Assembly: GCA_938009745.1 (NCBI GenBank)
Contig: CALLII010000007.1
Span: 1-49,803, forward strand
Length of the DNA stretch: 49,803 nucleotides
From: an uncultured Flavobacteriales bacterium
GTDB lineage: Bacteria > Bacteroidota > Bacteroidia > Flavobacteriales_D > CAJJDF01
Direction: 5' to 3'
Made by a program: the position numbers and the translations under genes. Numbering within the stretch: position 1 is the stretch's first letter; each line of letters starts with the position of its first letter. Under the pieces are notes generated by a model. That model was not told the origin of the DNA, searched no databases, and was given only the letters and a program-made list of their open reading frames with translations. Positions 17,679-26,184 of the stretch are shown in pieces.

Positions 17679-18404
17679 ATGAGCCGAGAAGAAAGAAAAA
17701 AGAAGAACAGAAAGCTAGGATGGATATTAACTTGTTCAGCCCATGTGATTCTTATTGCTTTACTTTTTGCATTTACTATTTCCTTACCTGAACCAATGCC
17801 TGAGCCAGCATTAATCTTGGACTTTACTTCAGGTTCTAGTTCCAAAGGGGGAGCAAGTTCTGAACCTACACCTTCAGAAACTGTTACAGAAGAACAAGCA
17901 TCTACTGACCCAGCTGTTACTCAAAACACAAAGTCTCCAGTAAAAAAATCGACTAAACCAAAGAGCTCTTCTAGTTCTACTCAGTCCTCTGAACCGGCTA
18001 AAAAACCAAATTCTAACGCTTCTGCTGCAGGAGCATTTAACGGAAATGGAACAGGACAAAGTGATGGAAATGGAAACGGAAATAATGATGGAATTGGTGA
18101 TGGAGAAAACGGTCCAGGGGTAACAGGCAAAATTGGTAAATTAGGAGCTGGTGATGGAATAGCCCCAAGAGTATCTAATCCAACTAGAGATCAAGAAGGA
18201 AAAGTTGTTATAGAACTAACAGTTGATAGAGATGGTAAAGTTGTTGACGTAAGAGTTTTATCAAGTCATGCTAAAACCACAACTACAGATCCTGTATTAC
18301 TTAATCAGGCTAAAAAAGATGGTTATAGATTTGATTTTAAAGCTGACAGCCGTAGAGCTGAATTAAGCAAAGGACTTAGAATCATTAACTACATCTTGCA
18401 ATAA
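17679..18404 (+). CDS. TonB-like energy transducer
   Basis: 241 residues. A short basic cytoplasmic tail (REERKKKNRK), one membrane anchor (about 15-35, GWILTCSAHVILIALLFAF), then a long disordered periplasmic linker. The linker is rich in Ser/Thr/Pro/Lys and then Gly/Asn/Asp (NGNGTGQSDGNGNGNNDGIG). The last ~80 residues are TonB C-terminal-like: EGKVVIELTVDRDGKVVDVRV and the closing SKGLRIINYIL. This is the third member of the exbB-exbD-tonB group and would transmit proton-motive force to outer-membrane receptors such as the one at 26185. It ends only 7 nt before folC, so folC is probably expressed from this transcript. Confidence 0.85.
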   Translation: MSREERKKKNRKLGWILTCSAHVILIALLFAFTISLPEPMPEPALILDFTSGSSSKGGASSEPTPSETVTEEQASTDPAVTQNTKSPVKKSTKPKSSSSSTQSSEPAKKPNSNASAAGAFNGNGTGQSDGNGNGNNDGIGDGENGPGVTGKIGKLGAGDGIAPRVSNPTRDQEGKVVIELTVDRDGKVVDVRVLSSHAKTTTTDPVLLNQAKKDGYRFDFKADSRRAELSKGLRIINYILQ

Positions 18405-18411
18405 ACCTACT

Positions 18412-19632
18412 TTGAGCACCTACCAATCTACATTAGATTATTTATTCGCTCAACTTCCCCAATATCAAAAAATAGGCGGAAAAGCTTATAAAGCTAACCT
18501 CAACAACATTACTGATATTTGCGAATTGCTTGGCAATCCACACCATACTATTAAAACAATTCATGTTGCTGGTAGTAACGGAAAAGGTTCTGTTTCTCAC
18601 ATGTTGGCTTCTATTCTACAAGAATCTGGTTACAAAGTGGGACTTTATACTTCACCACATCTTAAAGATTTTAGAGAAAGAATAAAGATTAATGGAACTG
18701 ATATTTCTGAGAAAGAAGTTATTGATTTTGTATCGGAATACAAAGAGATTTTAACTGATATTTATCCTTCATTTTTTGAATGGACTGTTGGCCTAGCTTT
18801 TTATTATTTTGAAAAGAAAAAAACAGACATTAATATCATTGAAACCGGCTTAGGAGGCAGGTTAGATTCAACTAACATAATTACGCCTGAAGTATCTGTA
18901 ATTACAAATATATCTTTGGAGCATACAGCAATTTTAGGAGATACTATTGAATTAATAGCCAAAGAAAAAGCTGGAATCATAAAAAAAGGTATTCCTGTTG
19001 TAATTGGTAAAACCCAAAAGGAAACGAAACCAATTTTTGAAGAAATTGCAAAAAGTCTGCACTCCCCTATTCACTTTGCTGATGATATAAAAGTTGAAGA
19101 ATACCAACTGGATTTAATCGGAAAAATTCAACAAGAAAATGCTAGAACTGCTGTAAAAACAATAAATGTTTTAGAGAATTTGAAATCTGAAATCTCTAAA
19201 AATCACATTGTAAAAGGACTTGCTAATGTTATTGGGAATACACGTTTACTTGGTCGCTTTCAAGTAGTGAATCAAAAACCAATAATCGTTTTCGATACAG
19301 CACACAACCCAGATGGAATAAATAAAGTTGTAAGTGAAATAGAAAAAATTTCACCAATAAAACTTCATGTTGTAATTGGTATAGCTAAGGATAAAACTCA
19401 TAAAGAAATGCTAGAGCCATTTCCACAAGGATCAACTTTCTATTTTTGTACTTCAACAAACGAAAGAGTTTTAACAGGAGAAGAACTAACCAAAATCGCG
19501 AGTGAACTAGGAATTAAAGGAAAGTCATTTAATTCTGTTGAAGAAGGACTACTAGAAGCCAAAAACAATGCCTCTGAATCAGATTTAATATTAGTTACTG
19601 GAAGCAACTTTGTAGTAGCTGACATTATTTAA
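18412..19632 (+). CDS. folC: Bifunctional folylpolyglutamate/dihydrofolate synthase FolC
   Basis: 406 residues. Adds glutamate to dihydropteroate and to reduced folates in the cytoplasm. The Mur-ligase-type ATP-binding loop HVAGSNGKGSVSHML (about 52-66) is clear, followed by GLYTSPHLKDFRERI, ETGLGGRLDSTN (Mg binding), and TNISLEHTAILGDTIELIAKEKAGI; the C-terminal domain has VFDTAHNPDG. The start is a TTG at 18412, eight nt after the previous stop. Family N-termini begin just here (YQSTLDYLFAQLPQYQ), so TTG is accepted as the real start. It converges with the OmpA-family gene across a shared hairpin. Confidence 0.94.
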   Translation: MSTYQSTLDYLFAQLPQYQKIGGKAYKANLNNITDICELLGNPHHTIKTIHVAGSNGKGSVSHMLASILQESGYKVGLYTSPHLKDFRERIKINGTDISEKEVIDFVSEYKEILTDIYPSFFEWTVGLAFYYFEKKKTDINIIETGLGGRLDSTNIITPEVSVITNISLEHTAILGDTIELIAKEKAGIIKKGIPVVIGKTQKETKPIFEEIAKSLHSPIHFADDIKVEEYQLDLIGKIQQENARTAVKTINVLENLKSEISKNHIVKGLANVIGNTRLLGRFQVVNQKPIIVFDTAHNPDGINKVVSEIEKISPIKLHVVIGIAKDKTHKEMLEPFPQGSTFYFCTSTNERVLTGEELTKIASELGIKGKSFNSVEEGLLEAKNNASESDLILVTGSNFVVADII

Positions 19633-19643
19633 AAAATGGCATA

Positions 19644-19675
19644 AAAAAAGGCTCGATAATTAAATCGAACCTTTT
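19644..19675. terminator. Hairpin between convergent folC and the ompA-like gene
   Basis: GGCTCGAT pairs with ATCGAACC with one mismatch, flanked by A7 on the left and TTTTA on the right. It can serve transcripts from both sides; the stronger T-run faces the minus-strand gene. Confidence 0.7.
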
Positions 19676-19694
19676 ACTTAAGTTATTTATTCTA

Positions 19695-20858
19695 TTACAT
19701 CATCTCGAAAGCTACTCTTCTGTTCTGAGCCTTTCCAACTAATGTTCCTTCAGTTGATTCAGGATCAGAAGTGTTTTTGATGTCTTTTTCACATCTATCT
19801 TTACTAATTCCGTGACTTGATAGGTAATCAATTACCGCATCAATTCTTCTACTAGCTAAATCTAAGTGCATTTCTTCACCTCTTGCAGCTAATTCTTCAT
19901 CTCCAGTAATGTGTCCTAAAACATTTAATTTTAAGTCTGGATTCTTAATCATTGCTTCAGCCAATCCATCTAAAGTTTCTTTAGCTTCTGGAGTTAAAGT
20001 AGACTTTAAGTATGCGAAATAAACTGTAGAGTTTTCTACTACTTCTGCTTCAGTAAATCCATCCATAGAAGTTCTGTTACTGCTGTAAACAACTCTTTCA
20101 ATTTCTTTATCATCTACTTCATCACAGTTACAAGAAACACCTTCTTCTACTACTTTTACAACAACATCATCAATATAATAATAAGCCATTGGTACTTGAG
20201 CTCCTCTAAAATCAGCCTTTTTTCTTAGCTTAACGAATTTAGTTTCTTTAGTCTCATCAAAGTTACCGATAGTTAAAAATTTCTCTCCACCTTCAGCAAC
20301 ATACTCAGAGCACATTGACTCCCAGCTGTATCTTTTCTCAAATACTCTATTGTCTTCTACCTTAACTACTGTGAATTTTGGTCCAAGTACAATATCTTTT
20401 TTACCTTCTACCTCAAATGGTTTTTTTGATAAATGAGCTCCTAAGTTATTTACTGCATATTTAGATAAATCTGAAAGACTTACTTTATATGACACGCAAT
20501 ATCTTACTCCTTTTTCTAATTTTTCTTTCAATTGAGAAAAAACGTAAGTTCTTGGAGTTGCTCCTCTGTATGTGTATGCAATTATACCAGCATAGTTTTT
20601 ACCATCTGCTGCATCTTCCTTTCCATATATGTTCCCAGGAACACCAATTTCAGTTCCAGCTGCATCTTCAGTAAACAAATCAGCTCTTAACGAAGTAGGT
20701 GAAAACCAACTTTCGGCCTTATTAATTTGCTTTAATTTTTTTAATTTACCTTTAACTCCTTCAAAACTAGGGTTTTCCACTAGGTTTTCGTCTTGAGCAT
20801 AAGTTGTAGTTACCATTGCAACTGATAGGATCATTCCTAAAATATACTTTGTTTTCAT
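19695..20858 (-). CDS. OmpA-family protein with N-terminal carbohydrate-binding-like domain
   Basis: 387 residues. Signal peptide (MKTKYILGMILSVAMVTTTYAQ). Residues 25-240 form a jelly-roll-like domain that opens with NLVENPSFEG, a signature of carbohydrate-binding-like modules in Bacteroidota envelope proteins, and contain paired cysteines (near 142 and 182) and a CNCDEVDD segment that leads into the linker. The C-terminal ~120 residues are an OmpA/Pal peptidoglycan-binding domain: VYFAYLKSTLTPEAKETL, LNVLGHITGDEE and LASRRIDAVIDYLSSHGI, ending QNRRVAFEMM. Likely anchors the outer membrane to the cell wall while displaying the N-terminal domain in the periplasm. It does not have the usual OmpA beta-barrel. 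Monocistronic. Confidence 0.88.
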   Translation of the reverse strand: MKTKYILGMILSVAMVTTTYAQDENLVENPSFEGVKGKLKKLKQINKAESWFSPTSLRADLFTEDAAGTEIGVPGNIYGKEDAADGKNYAGIIAYTYRGATPRTYVFSQLKEKLEKGVRYCVSYKVSLSDLSKYAVNNLGAHLSKKPFEVEGKKDIVLGPKFTVVKVEDNRVFEKRYSWESMCSEYVAEGGEKFLTIGNFDETKETKFVKLRKKADFRGAQVPMAYYYIDDVVVKVVEEGVSCNCDEVDDKEIERVVYSSNRTSMDGFTEAEVVENSTVYFAYLKSTLTPEAKETLDGLAEAMIKNPDLKLNVLGHITGDEELAARGEEMHLDLASRRIDAVIDYLSSHGISKDRCEKDIKNTSDPESTEGTLVGKAQNRRVAFEMM

Positions 20859-21012
20859 AATTTTTCTTTTATTAAGTTTAAAAATAACAATCTATTTTCA
20901 ATTATCAGTACTATTTGTGCGGATAATCTCCAATATCTGAAATATAATTTACAAGTTCAATGCCAAAAGCAACAATCTCTTTAGCTTAACGGTTTATTAA
21001 CAAGTGATAAAA

Positions 21013-21813
21013 TTAAGCAACAATGAAAAATGGAACATATAACGACTCTTTGTTATACTTCATTACTTTGCCTGTTTCCATGTCGTACAAGTCTTTACCT
21101 ATTCCATTTAAAATAGCCTGACCAGCAGCCGTATCCCATTCCATACAAGGATAATCACGAGGATAAATATCCATCACTCCTTCGGCAATTCTACAAAATT
21201 TAATAGCGCTAGATAGCTTTTGAAACTCCATTGACTTATAAGTGTAGGATTTTAAGACCTCAGCATTTTTATAAAAATCAAATTCTGCTTCGCCTCCACC
21301 TGTTACTATTAGTACTTCTTTGTTTTTAGACGGAGATTTTAACCGTATAGCATTTTCTATTTGACGAGAAAAAGGTTTGTCATCATCATACTCCAATTTA
21401 AAAGTACCAAACTCTGCACCTCCAAAAAACACTTCCTGAGTTACAGGAATATAAATAACACCAAATATCGCTACTCCGTTTTCTACACACCCTATATTTA
21501 CTGAAAACTCATTGGTTCTTTTTATAAATTCTTTGGTTCCGTCTAACGGATCTACTACCCATAGTAAATCCCATTTTTTTCGCTCTTCAAAAGAATCTTC
21601 AGTACCCTCTTCACTTAAAATAGGAATTTTTGTAGCTTCTAGTATTTCGGAAATCACCTCCGAAGAATCTAAATCTGCCTTTGTAACAGGAGAATTATCA
21701 CCTTTTAATTTAGTATCAAACTCTCCAGATTCAAATACATCCATCACGGAAAACCCTCCTTCTATGGCGGCATTTATAGCTCTGTAAAATGGTTCGGGTA
21801 GTTCTGTCATCAT
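21013..21813 (-). CDS. cysQ: 3'(2'),5'-bisphosphate nucleotidase CysQ
   Basis: 266 residues, normal length. Hydrolyses 3'-phosphoadenosine 5'-phosphate to AMP, recycling the by-product of sulfate assimilation. Belongs to the inositol-monophosphatase-like metal-dependent superfamily. Visible metal sites: LSEEGT (Glu pair, about 70), the signature WVVDPLDGTKEFI (about 91-103), and CMEWDTAAGQAIL near the C-terminus. N-terminal TKADLDSSEVI is also typical. It is the last gene of a five-gene minus-strand operon, 3 nt after the LytTR regulator; that functional link is not obvious. Two adjacent Met codons make the exact start uncertain by one residue. Confidence 0.93.
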   Translation of the reverse strand: MMTELPEPFYRAINAAIEGGFSVMDVFESGEFDTKLKGDNSPVTKADLDSSEVISEILEATKIPILSEEGTEDSFEERKKWDLLWVVDPLDGTKEFIKRTNEFSVNIGCVENGVAIFGVIYIPVTQEVFFGGAEFGTFKLEYDDDKPFSRQIENAIRLKSPSKNKEVLIVTGGGEAEFDFYKNAEVLKSYTYKSMEFQKLSSAIKFCRIAEGVMDIYPRDYPCMEWDTAAGQAILNGIGKDLYDMETGKVMKYNKESLYVPFFIVA

Positions 21814-21816
21814 AAC

Positions 21817-22542
21817 TTATAAACTCATTAATTCTTTAAACTTTTGCGCTTGTCTTCGAGATACTTCTATCTCTTCTCCGGTTTTCAAAGTTAATTTTAA
21901 TCCACCACTAAACCAATTATCAACTTTGCTCACCCACTTTACATTTACAATATTTTTCCTGTTAGTCCTAAAGAATATCTTATCCTCTAACCTTTCTTCA
22001 ATTTTATTTAATGACCTTAATATTAAAGGTTTGTTATCATCAAAGTGAATTTTAATGTAGTTTCCTACAGATTCGAAATAACGAACATCCTTAAGAGTTA
22101 CAAACCAGCATTTGTCTCCATCCTTAATAAAAATTTGATCTTCTAAAGTTAGTTTTTCACTAGATAGCTTAGCCTCCTCACGATTCAATTCCGAATTCTC
22201 TTCTTTTAATTTCAAAAGAGTTTTTTCTAGCCTTTCTGAATCTACAGGCTTCAGTATGTAATCAAGCGCATTCACTTCAAACGCTTTAATTGCAAACTCA
22301 TCATAAGCCGTAACAAAAATCACTTGTGGTACATAATCCAACTCTTCAAGTAAATCAAAACCTGTTTTCTCGGGCATTTGTATATCTAAAAAAACCAAAT
22401 CGGGTTTCAGTTGTTCAATTGCTTCTTTTGCCTCATCTGCATTAGCACATTCCTTTATTACCTCAACAAAATCGTATGAACCAAGCAAAGAAATTAATTC
22501 TTTACGTGCTAATCTTTCGTCATCAACAATTATTGTTTTCAT
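21817..22542 (-). CDS. LytTR-family response regulator
   Basis: 241 residues. Receiver domain (1-120) with acidic pocket VDDE and phospho-acceptor D53 in LVFLDIQMPEKTGFDLL, the conserved threonine in VIFVTAYDEFAIKAF and lysine in YILKPV. Residues about 135-241 are a LytTR DNA-binding domain (FIKDGDKCWFVTLKDVRYFESVGNYIKI, then FRTNRKNIVNVKWV and ISRRQ-like SRRQAQKFKELM). It pairs with the LytS-type kinase 11 nt upstream. The target genes are unknown; the operon itself is a candidate because such regulators often control neighbouring genes. Confidence 0.94.
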   Translation of the reverse strand: MKTIIVDDERLARKELISLLGSYDFVEVIKECANADEAKEAIEQLKPDLVFLDIQMPEKTGFDLLEELDYVPQVIFVTAYDEFAIKAFEVNALDYILKPVDSERLEKTLLKLKEENSELNREEAKLSSEKLTLEDQIFIKDGDKCWFVTLKDVRYFESVGNYIKIHFDDNKPLILRSLNKIEERLEDKIFFRTNRKNIVNVKWVSKVDNWFSGGLKLTLKTGEEIEVSRRQAQKFKELMSL

Positions 22543-22553
22543 AGCTGCTTTAT

Positions 22554-23594
22554 TTAATTTATTGGAATTACCACTACTGATTTCACTTTGTTTTCTTTTG
22601 CTATTAGCTCAAAACTAGCAGAATTCCCATATAGTAATCGAAGTCTTTTTTTTGTATTATCCACTCCTACTCCTGTTTCAGAAATTCCATTTTCACTTAG
22701 TTTTCCTGTATTACTAATTTCAATCTGCATTTTTTGACTCATCAGCTTTACTTCAATTTCTATTACTCCACCTTTCATTAGTTTAGAAATTCCATGTTTT
22801 ATTGCATTTTCAACTAGGGTTTGAATTATAAGCGGAGGAACTCGACATGAAAGTGCTTTTTCGTCAATATTAGTTATAACCTCTAATCTCTCTTCGTATC
22901 TAATTTTCTCTAAGCTCAAGTAATCGTTAACCAAAGTCAACTCTTCATCCAATGTTACCTTCTCTCTTTTGGCATGAATGAGTGATGCTCTAAGTACATT
23001 TGACAATTGAGTAACTGCCTTCTTAGATTCTTCTGGGCTTTCATCTATTAGCGCTCTTATGCTATTCATTGCATTAAACATGAAATGGGGATTAAGCTGT
23101 GACCTTAGGTTTTTAAGTTCAACCTCTGAACTTAGAGCTAACATCTCTAGATTTTTATACTCTTCCTTTCTGGCCTTATAAAACAATAAATATCCAAAAT
23201 AAAGAATGCTCCAAATGAAGTAAACAATAGCTCCAAAAAACATTTCATTCCAATTTAAATAATTATATTCTAGTGACATAACCAAATTTCGAGCTACTGA
23301 AATAGAAAAAGAAAAAAACACTCCAAGGACTCCGGATGCTATTAAAATTCTAATTAATAATGGACCAATTGACTTTACTAACCATTGGTTTTTAGAAACA
23401 TAAAAGCGGTAAAAATGACTAATTATTAAATTGGTTAAAAACACAATTAATAGGAATAAAATAAAAGAGGTGTTAATCCCATTATTACTAAGGTTAAACA
23501 ACCCAATAAGAAATACAAAAAAGCCCCAACCTAATACTTGAAATACATAGTACTGAACTCTGTAATTTACTTTTATATCGGGTAAAGCGGCCAT
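22554..23594 (-). CDS. LytS-type sensor histidine kinase
   Basis: 346 residues. Four N-terminal membrane helices (about 17-140) with no sizeable extracellular loop, so the signal is probably sensed in or near the membrane. A coiled linker (RKEEYKNLEMLALSSEVELKNL) leads to the His_kinase domain with phospho-acceptor H in LRSQLNPHFMFNAMNSIRALI, and a HATPase domain (LIIQTLVENAIKHGI, then TGVGVDNTKKRLRLLYG). Partner of the LytTR regulator downstream. Its ATG overlaps the TAA of the heme A synthase gene by one base (TAATG), so translation is probably coupled. Confidence 0.93.
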   Translation of the reverse strand: MAALPDIKVNYRVQYYVFQVLGWGFFVFLIGLFNLSNNGINTSFILFLLIVFLTNLIISHFYRFYVSKNQWLVKSIGPLLIRILIASGVLGVFFSFSISVARNLVMSLEYNYLNWNEMFFGAIVYFIWSILYFGYLLFYKARKEEYKNLEMLALSSEVELKNLRSQLNPHFMFNAMNSIRALIDESPEESKKAVTQLSNVLRASLIHAKREKVTLDEELTLVNDYLSLEKIRYEERLEVITNIDEKALSCRVPPLIIQTLVENAIKHGISKLMKGGVIEIEVKLMSQKMQIEISNTGKLSENGISETGVGVDNTKKRLRLLYGNSASFELIAKENKVKSVVVIPIN

Positions 23595-24634
23595 TAGTTA
23601 TTTATTACTTTGTAAGAAATTTTGGCCAACTGCTTTAGGTAAATTTCTACGAAAAAAGCATACAATAGTAATGAAAACAACAAATGAATAGGCTGAGCAA
23701 ATGCAGGCATTTCGAAATAGTAAAGAATTATTCCAAATATTATTTCGGACAAAGTGAAACTAATTAAAAAACCAAGCGGACGTTTAAATTTAGCTTTGTC
23801 TTTAAGTTTCAAAAATAAATAAACCAAAGAAAACACAATTAATAAAGAGAATGATCTATGAACAAAAAATACCCAATCAAATCCATCAGGAATGAGCTCT
23901 CTTGGCATTCCTGATTTAAACATTACATCCGTTTGTTGACGAACTTGAGTACCCAAAACTATCTGTACAAACATTAAAACTATTGCACTAACTGAGACTA
24001 ATTTAGTTACAAATGAGGTATTAGTTTTCGTGTCAGCTCCTTTTATTTTCCCATTTATTAAGGATAATAAAGCTAATTGAATAATTATCATGACCGTTAC
24101 TCCCATCATATGATAAGTTATCATGTAAGGATTTAGATTTGTATCTACTGTTAATTTGCCCAGCCATGCTTGGAAAAGGATGAAGAATAATTGCAATATT
24201 GATAGAATAAGGAACCAAGAATTCATCTTTCTTTTACGAGTTGCAAGCACAATCATTATTAGTGCAAAAAAGCCCAAAAGTGCTCCAAAAAGTCTATTTA
24301 TATACTCAATCCATGTATGAAGTGCATTAAATTTAGCATAATCGTGCTTAGTGTATTTAGTCCAATCTTTTAATTCGAATAAATCGGATGCAACAAACGT
24401 TTCATTGGCTACCCAAAGAGCTTCCTCATGAATTACCATTTGCCCTTTGCTAAACTCCTTTCCAGCTGAGTATGCAAGTTCGCTCTCCATTGTTGGTGGA
24501 ATTATGTGGCCAAAACACTTAGGCCAATCGGGACAACCCATTCCCGAACCAGTCATACGAACAATACTTCCTGCAATAATTACAAGAAATATATTTATCA
24601 AAACTATCCAACTTATATTTTTTAATCCTTTCAT
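23594..24634 (-). CDS. ctaA: Heme A synthase, COX15/CtaA family
   Basis: 346 residues, with about eight membrane helices. Oxidises the C8 methyl of heme O to give heme A for aa3-type cytochrome oxidase. The N-terminus has the family signature VIAGSIVRMTGSGMGCPDWPKCFG; paired histidines lie in helices (FNALHTWIEYINRLFG, MITYHMMGVTV, WVFFVHRSFSL, QPIHLLFS) and act as heme ligands. A cysteine occurs only in the GCPDWPKC segment, resembling the type with a single Cys motif. Sits second in the operon, 7 nt after the hydrolase gene and overlapping the kinase gene by 1 nt. Oxidase subunit genes are not in the window. Confidence 0.9.
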   Translation of the reverse strand: MKGLKNISWIVLINIFLVIIAGSIVRMTGSGMGCPDWPKCFGHIIPPTMESELAYSAGKEFSKGQMVIHEEALWVANETFVASDLFELKDWTKYTKHDYAKFNALHTWIEYINRLFGALLGFFALIMIVLATRKRKMNSWFLILSILQLFFILFQAWLGKLTVDTNLNPYMITYHMMGVTVMIIIQLALLSLINGKIKGADTKTNTSFVTKLVSVSAIVLMFVQIVLGTQVRQQTDVMFKSGMPRELIPDGFDWVFFVHRSFSLLIVFSLVYLFLKLKDKAKFKRPLGFLISFTLSEIIFGIILYYFEMPAFAQPIHLLFSLLLYAFFVEIYLKQLAKISYKVINN

Positions 24635-24641
24635 TTTCTAT

Positions 24642-26009
24642 TTACAAGCTATTAATAAAATCAGACATAGCGAACAAAACTCTCCTGTCAAAGGTAGTTT
24701 CTATCGCTCCATACTCTTCGGTTCCTCCCGTAGCACATGGCTGAAACAAATGGTTTAGATTAGAGTAAGAAATCCTTGTTAAACTAGGTTTACCAAAACA
24801 CCTTTGTTTTTTGTATTCAAGAATTCCATCAAAGTTAACCTCTGTTGGCACCTGAAAATCTTTTAATCCTCCCAAAGCCAATAATGGGCATTTTAAGTTT
24901 TTCAAATAATCTTCAGGATTAATAGCAACAAAACTTTTGTACCAAGCTCTGTCCATTTGACTCATATATGTTTTTAAAGCATCTTGCAAAGCAGCACCTT
25001 CAAGTCCTTCCTTAGTTAAATAATTGGTTAAAAAACTAGTAAGCACTTCTGTTTTCTTAACTCCGTTATAACTTATTACAATGCTATCTATTTTCTGAAA
25101 AAGAACTTTCTGTTGCTGAATTTGATCAGTTGTCATGTTAAGTTTTTTATACTCAAACTCTCTTTGAAGATGCATCATTTCGCTAATTGGGATTCCGGGA
25201 CCAGCAAGCATAATTACAAAGTCAATTTCATTTTTGTGTTCACTTGCATACCAAGGTGCTAAAATACCACCTTCACTATGGCCTGCTAGACCTAACTTTG
25301 CAACCTCAGGTCTAAGTTTTAATACTTGAACAACAGCTTCTAAATCCGAATAAAAATCATTGAGATCACTAACTCGATAGTTTCCAGTTGATTTTGCAGT
25401 CCCTCTGTCATCATATCTAAAACTGCCTATACCTTGCTTTGCAAAGTGATCTGCAATTACAGCAAAAGATTTGTGACCTAGTATTTCTGAGTCTCTATCC
25501 TGAGGGCCTGAGCCTGAAATTAGAACTACAATAGGATATTTTTTACCATCATTAGCTGGTAATGTTAATGTCCCAGAAAGTGTAATATTAGCTTTCGAAT
25601 TAGATACTGTTAGTTCTTCAGAATAATAATTAAATGGTGGTTCAGGGGTTTGAGGTCTTTTCGGGACTTTAGCTTCAATTTTATTTCTTGTAAAAATCAA
25701 AGGAAATGATGTTCCTGATTGATTCCAGAACCCTATAATGCTATCATTAACAATTCGCCCACTGTATTTTAGACCTAATTTACTTACAAAAAAAGTGAGC
25801 TCTAAATCTTTCATTAGCATACTGTCAATAACATATGACATGGATTCTTTATTAGGATTAAATAGCTTTTTTTCTTCACCTAAATCAATAGCAAAAGGAA
25901 CTTCCTTTCCCATTACATTTAAAACCCCATACCATTTTCCGTTTATATCTTGCGAATAGATGGATAGTGCTATTAAACTCAATAAAAAAGATAGAATTGT
26001 TTTTTTCAT
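24642..26009 (-). CDS. Secreted alpha/beta hydrolase (S33/S9-like)
   Basis: 455 residues. Signal peptide (MKKTILSFLLSLIALSIYSQ), then a ~110-residue beta-rich domain (WYGVLNVMGKEVPFAIDLG) seen ahead of many Bacteroidota alpha/beta hydrolases. The hydrolase domain starts about 135: oxyanion strand VVLISGSGPQDRD, nucleophile elbow GLAGHSEGG (Ser), catalytic Asp likely in LALGGLKDFQVP, and His in SYSNLNHLFQP. A periplasmic esterase or aminopeptidase-like enzyme; the substrate cannot be read. First gene of the five-gene minus-strand operon; it diverges from the TonB-dependent receptor at 26185. Confidence 0.87.
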   Translation of the reverse strand: MKKTILSFLLSLIALSIYSQDINGKWYGVLNVMGKEVPFAIDLGEEKKLFNPNKESMSYVIDSMLMKDLELTFFVSKLGLKYSGRIVNDSIIGFWNQSGTSFPLIFTRNKIEAKVPKRPQTPEPPFNYYSEELTVSNSKANITLSGTLTLPANDGKKYPIVVLISGSGPQDRDSEILGHKSFAVIADHFAKQGIGSFRYDDRGTAKSTGNYRVSDLNDFYSDLEAVVQVLKLRPEVAKLGLAGHSEGGILAPWYASEHKNEIDFVIMLAGPGIPISEMMHLQREFEYKKLNMTTDQIQQQKVLFQKIDSIVISYNGVKKTEVLTSFLTNYLTKEGLEGAALQDALKTYMSQMDRAWYKSFVAINPEDYLKNLKCPLLALGGLKDFQVPTEVNFDGILEYKKQRCFGKPSLTRISYSNLNHLFQPCATGGTEEYGAIETTFDRRVLFAMSDFINSL

Positions 26010-26121
26010 ATTACGGTTTAATTTTTAGCTAAAATTTGTAGTCTTAAAATTACAACTCTCAAGTATAAATAGCTATTAAAAAAACAAAAATTCAAAATAC
26101 CATCAACTAAATATAAAAACA

Positions 26122-26129
26122 TAACTTTG
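26122..26129 (+). promoter_or_regulatory. -7 promoter box of the TonB-dependent receptor gene
   Basis: TAACTTTG is a perfect match to the Bacteroidota TAnnTTTG box. Transcription would start near 26136, which supports the ATG at 26185 over the in-frame TTG at 26140. No TTTG box is visible upstream. Confidence 0.5.
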
Positions 26130-26184
26130 CATCCTGTTTTTGGTATACTTTTTGTTCCTAAAAACTGAAAAATTTTCATTTCAA

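Noticed and set aside
21013-26009. The LytS/LytTR-centred operon as a new defence or biosynthetic system
   Set aside because: All five products belong to known housekeeping or regulatory families; no nuclease, toxin, transposase or synthase is present.
26140-26184. Upstream in-frame TTG as the start of the TonB-dependent receptor
   Set aside because: It would put 15 residues ahead of a clear signal peptide, and the -7 box ends only 11 nt before it.
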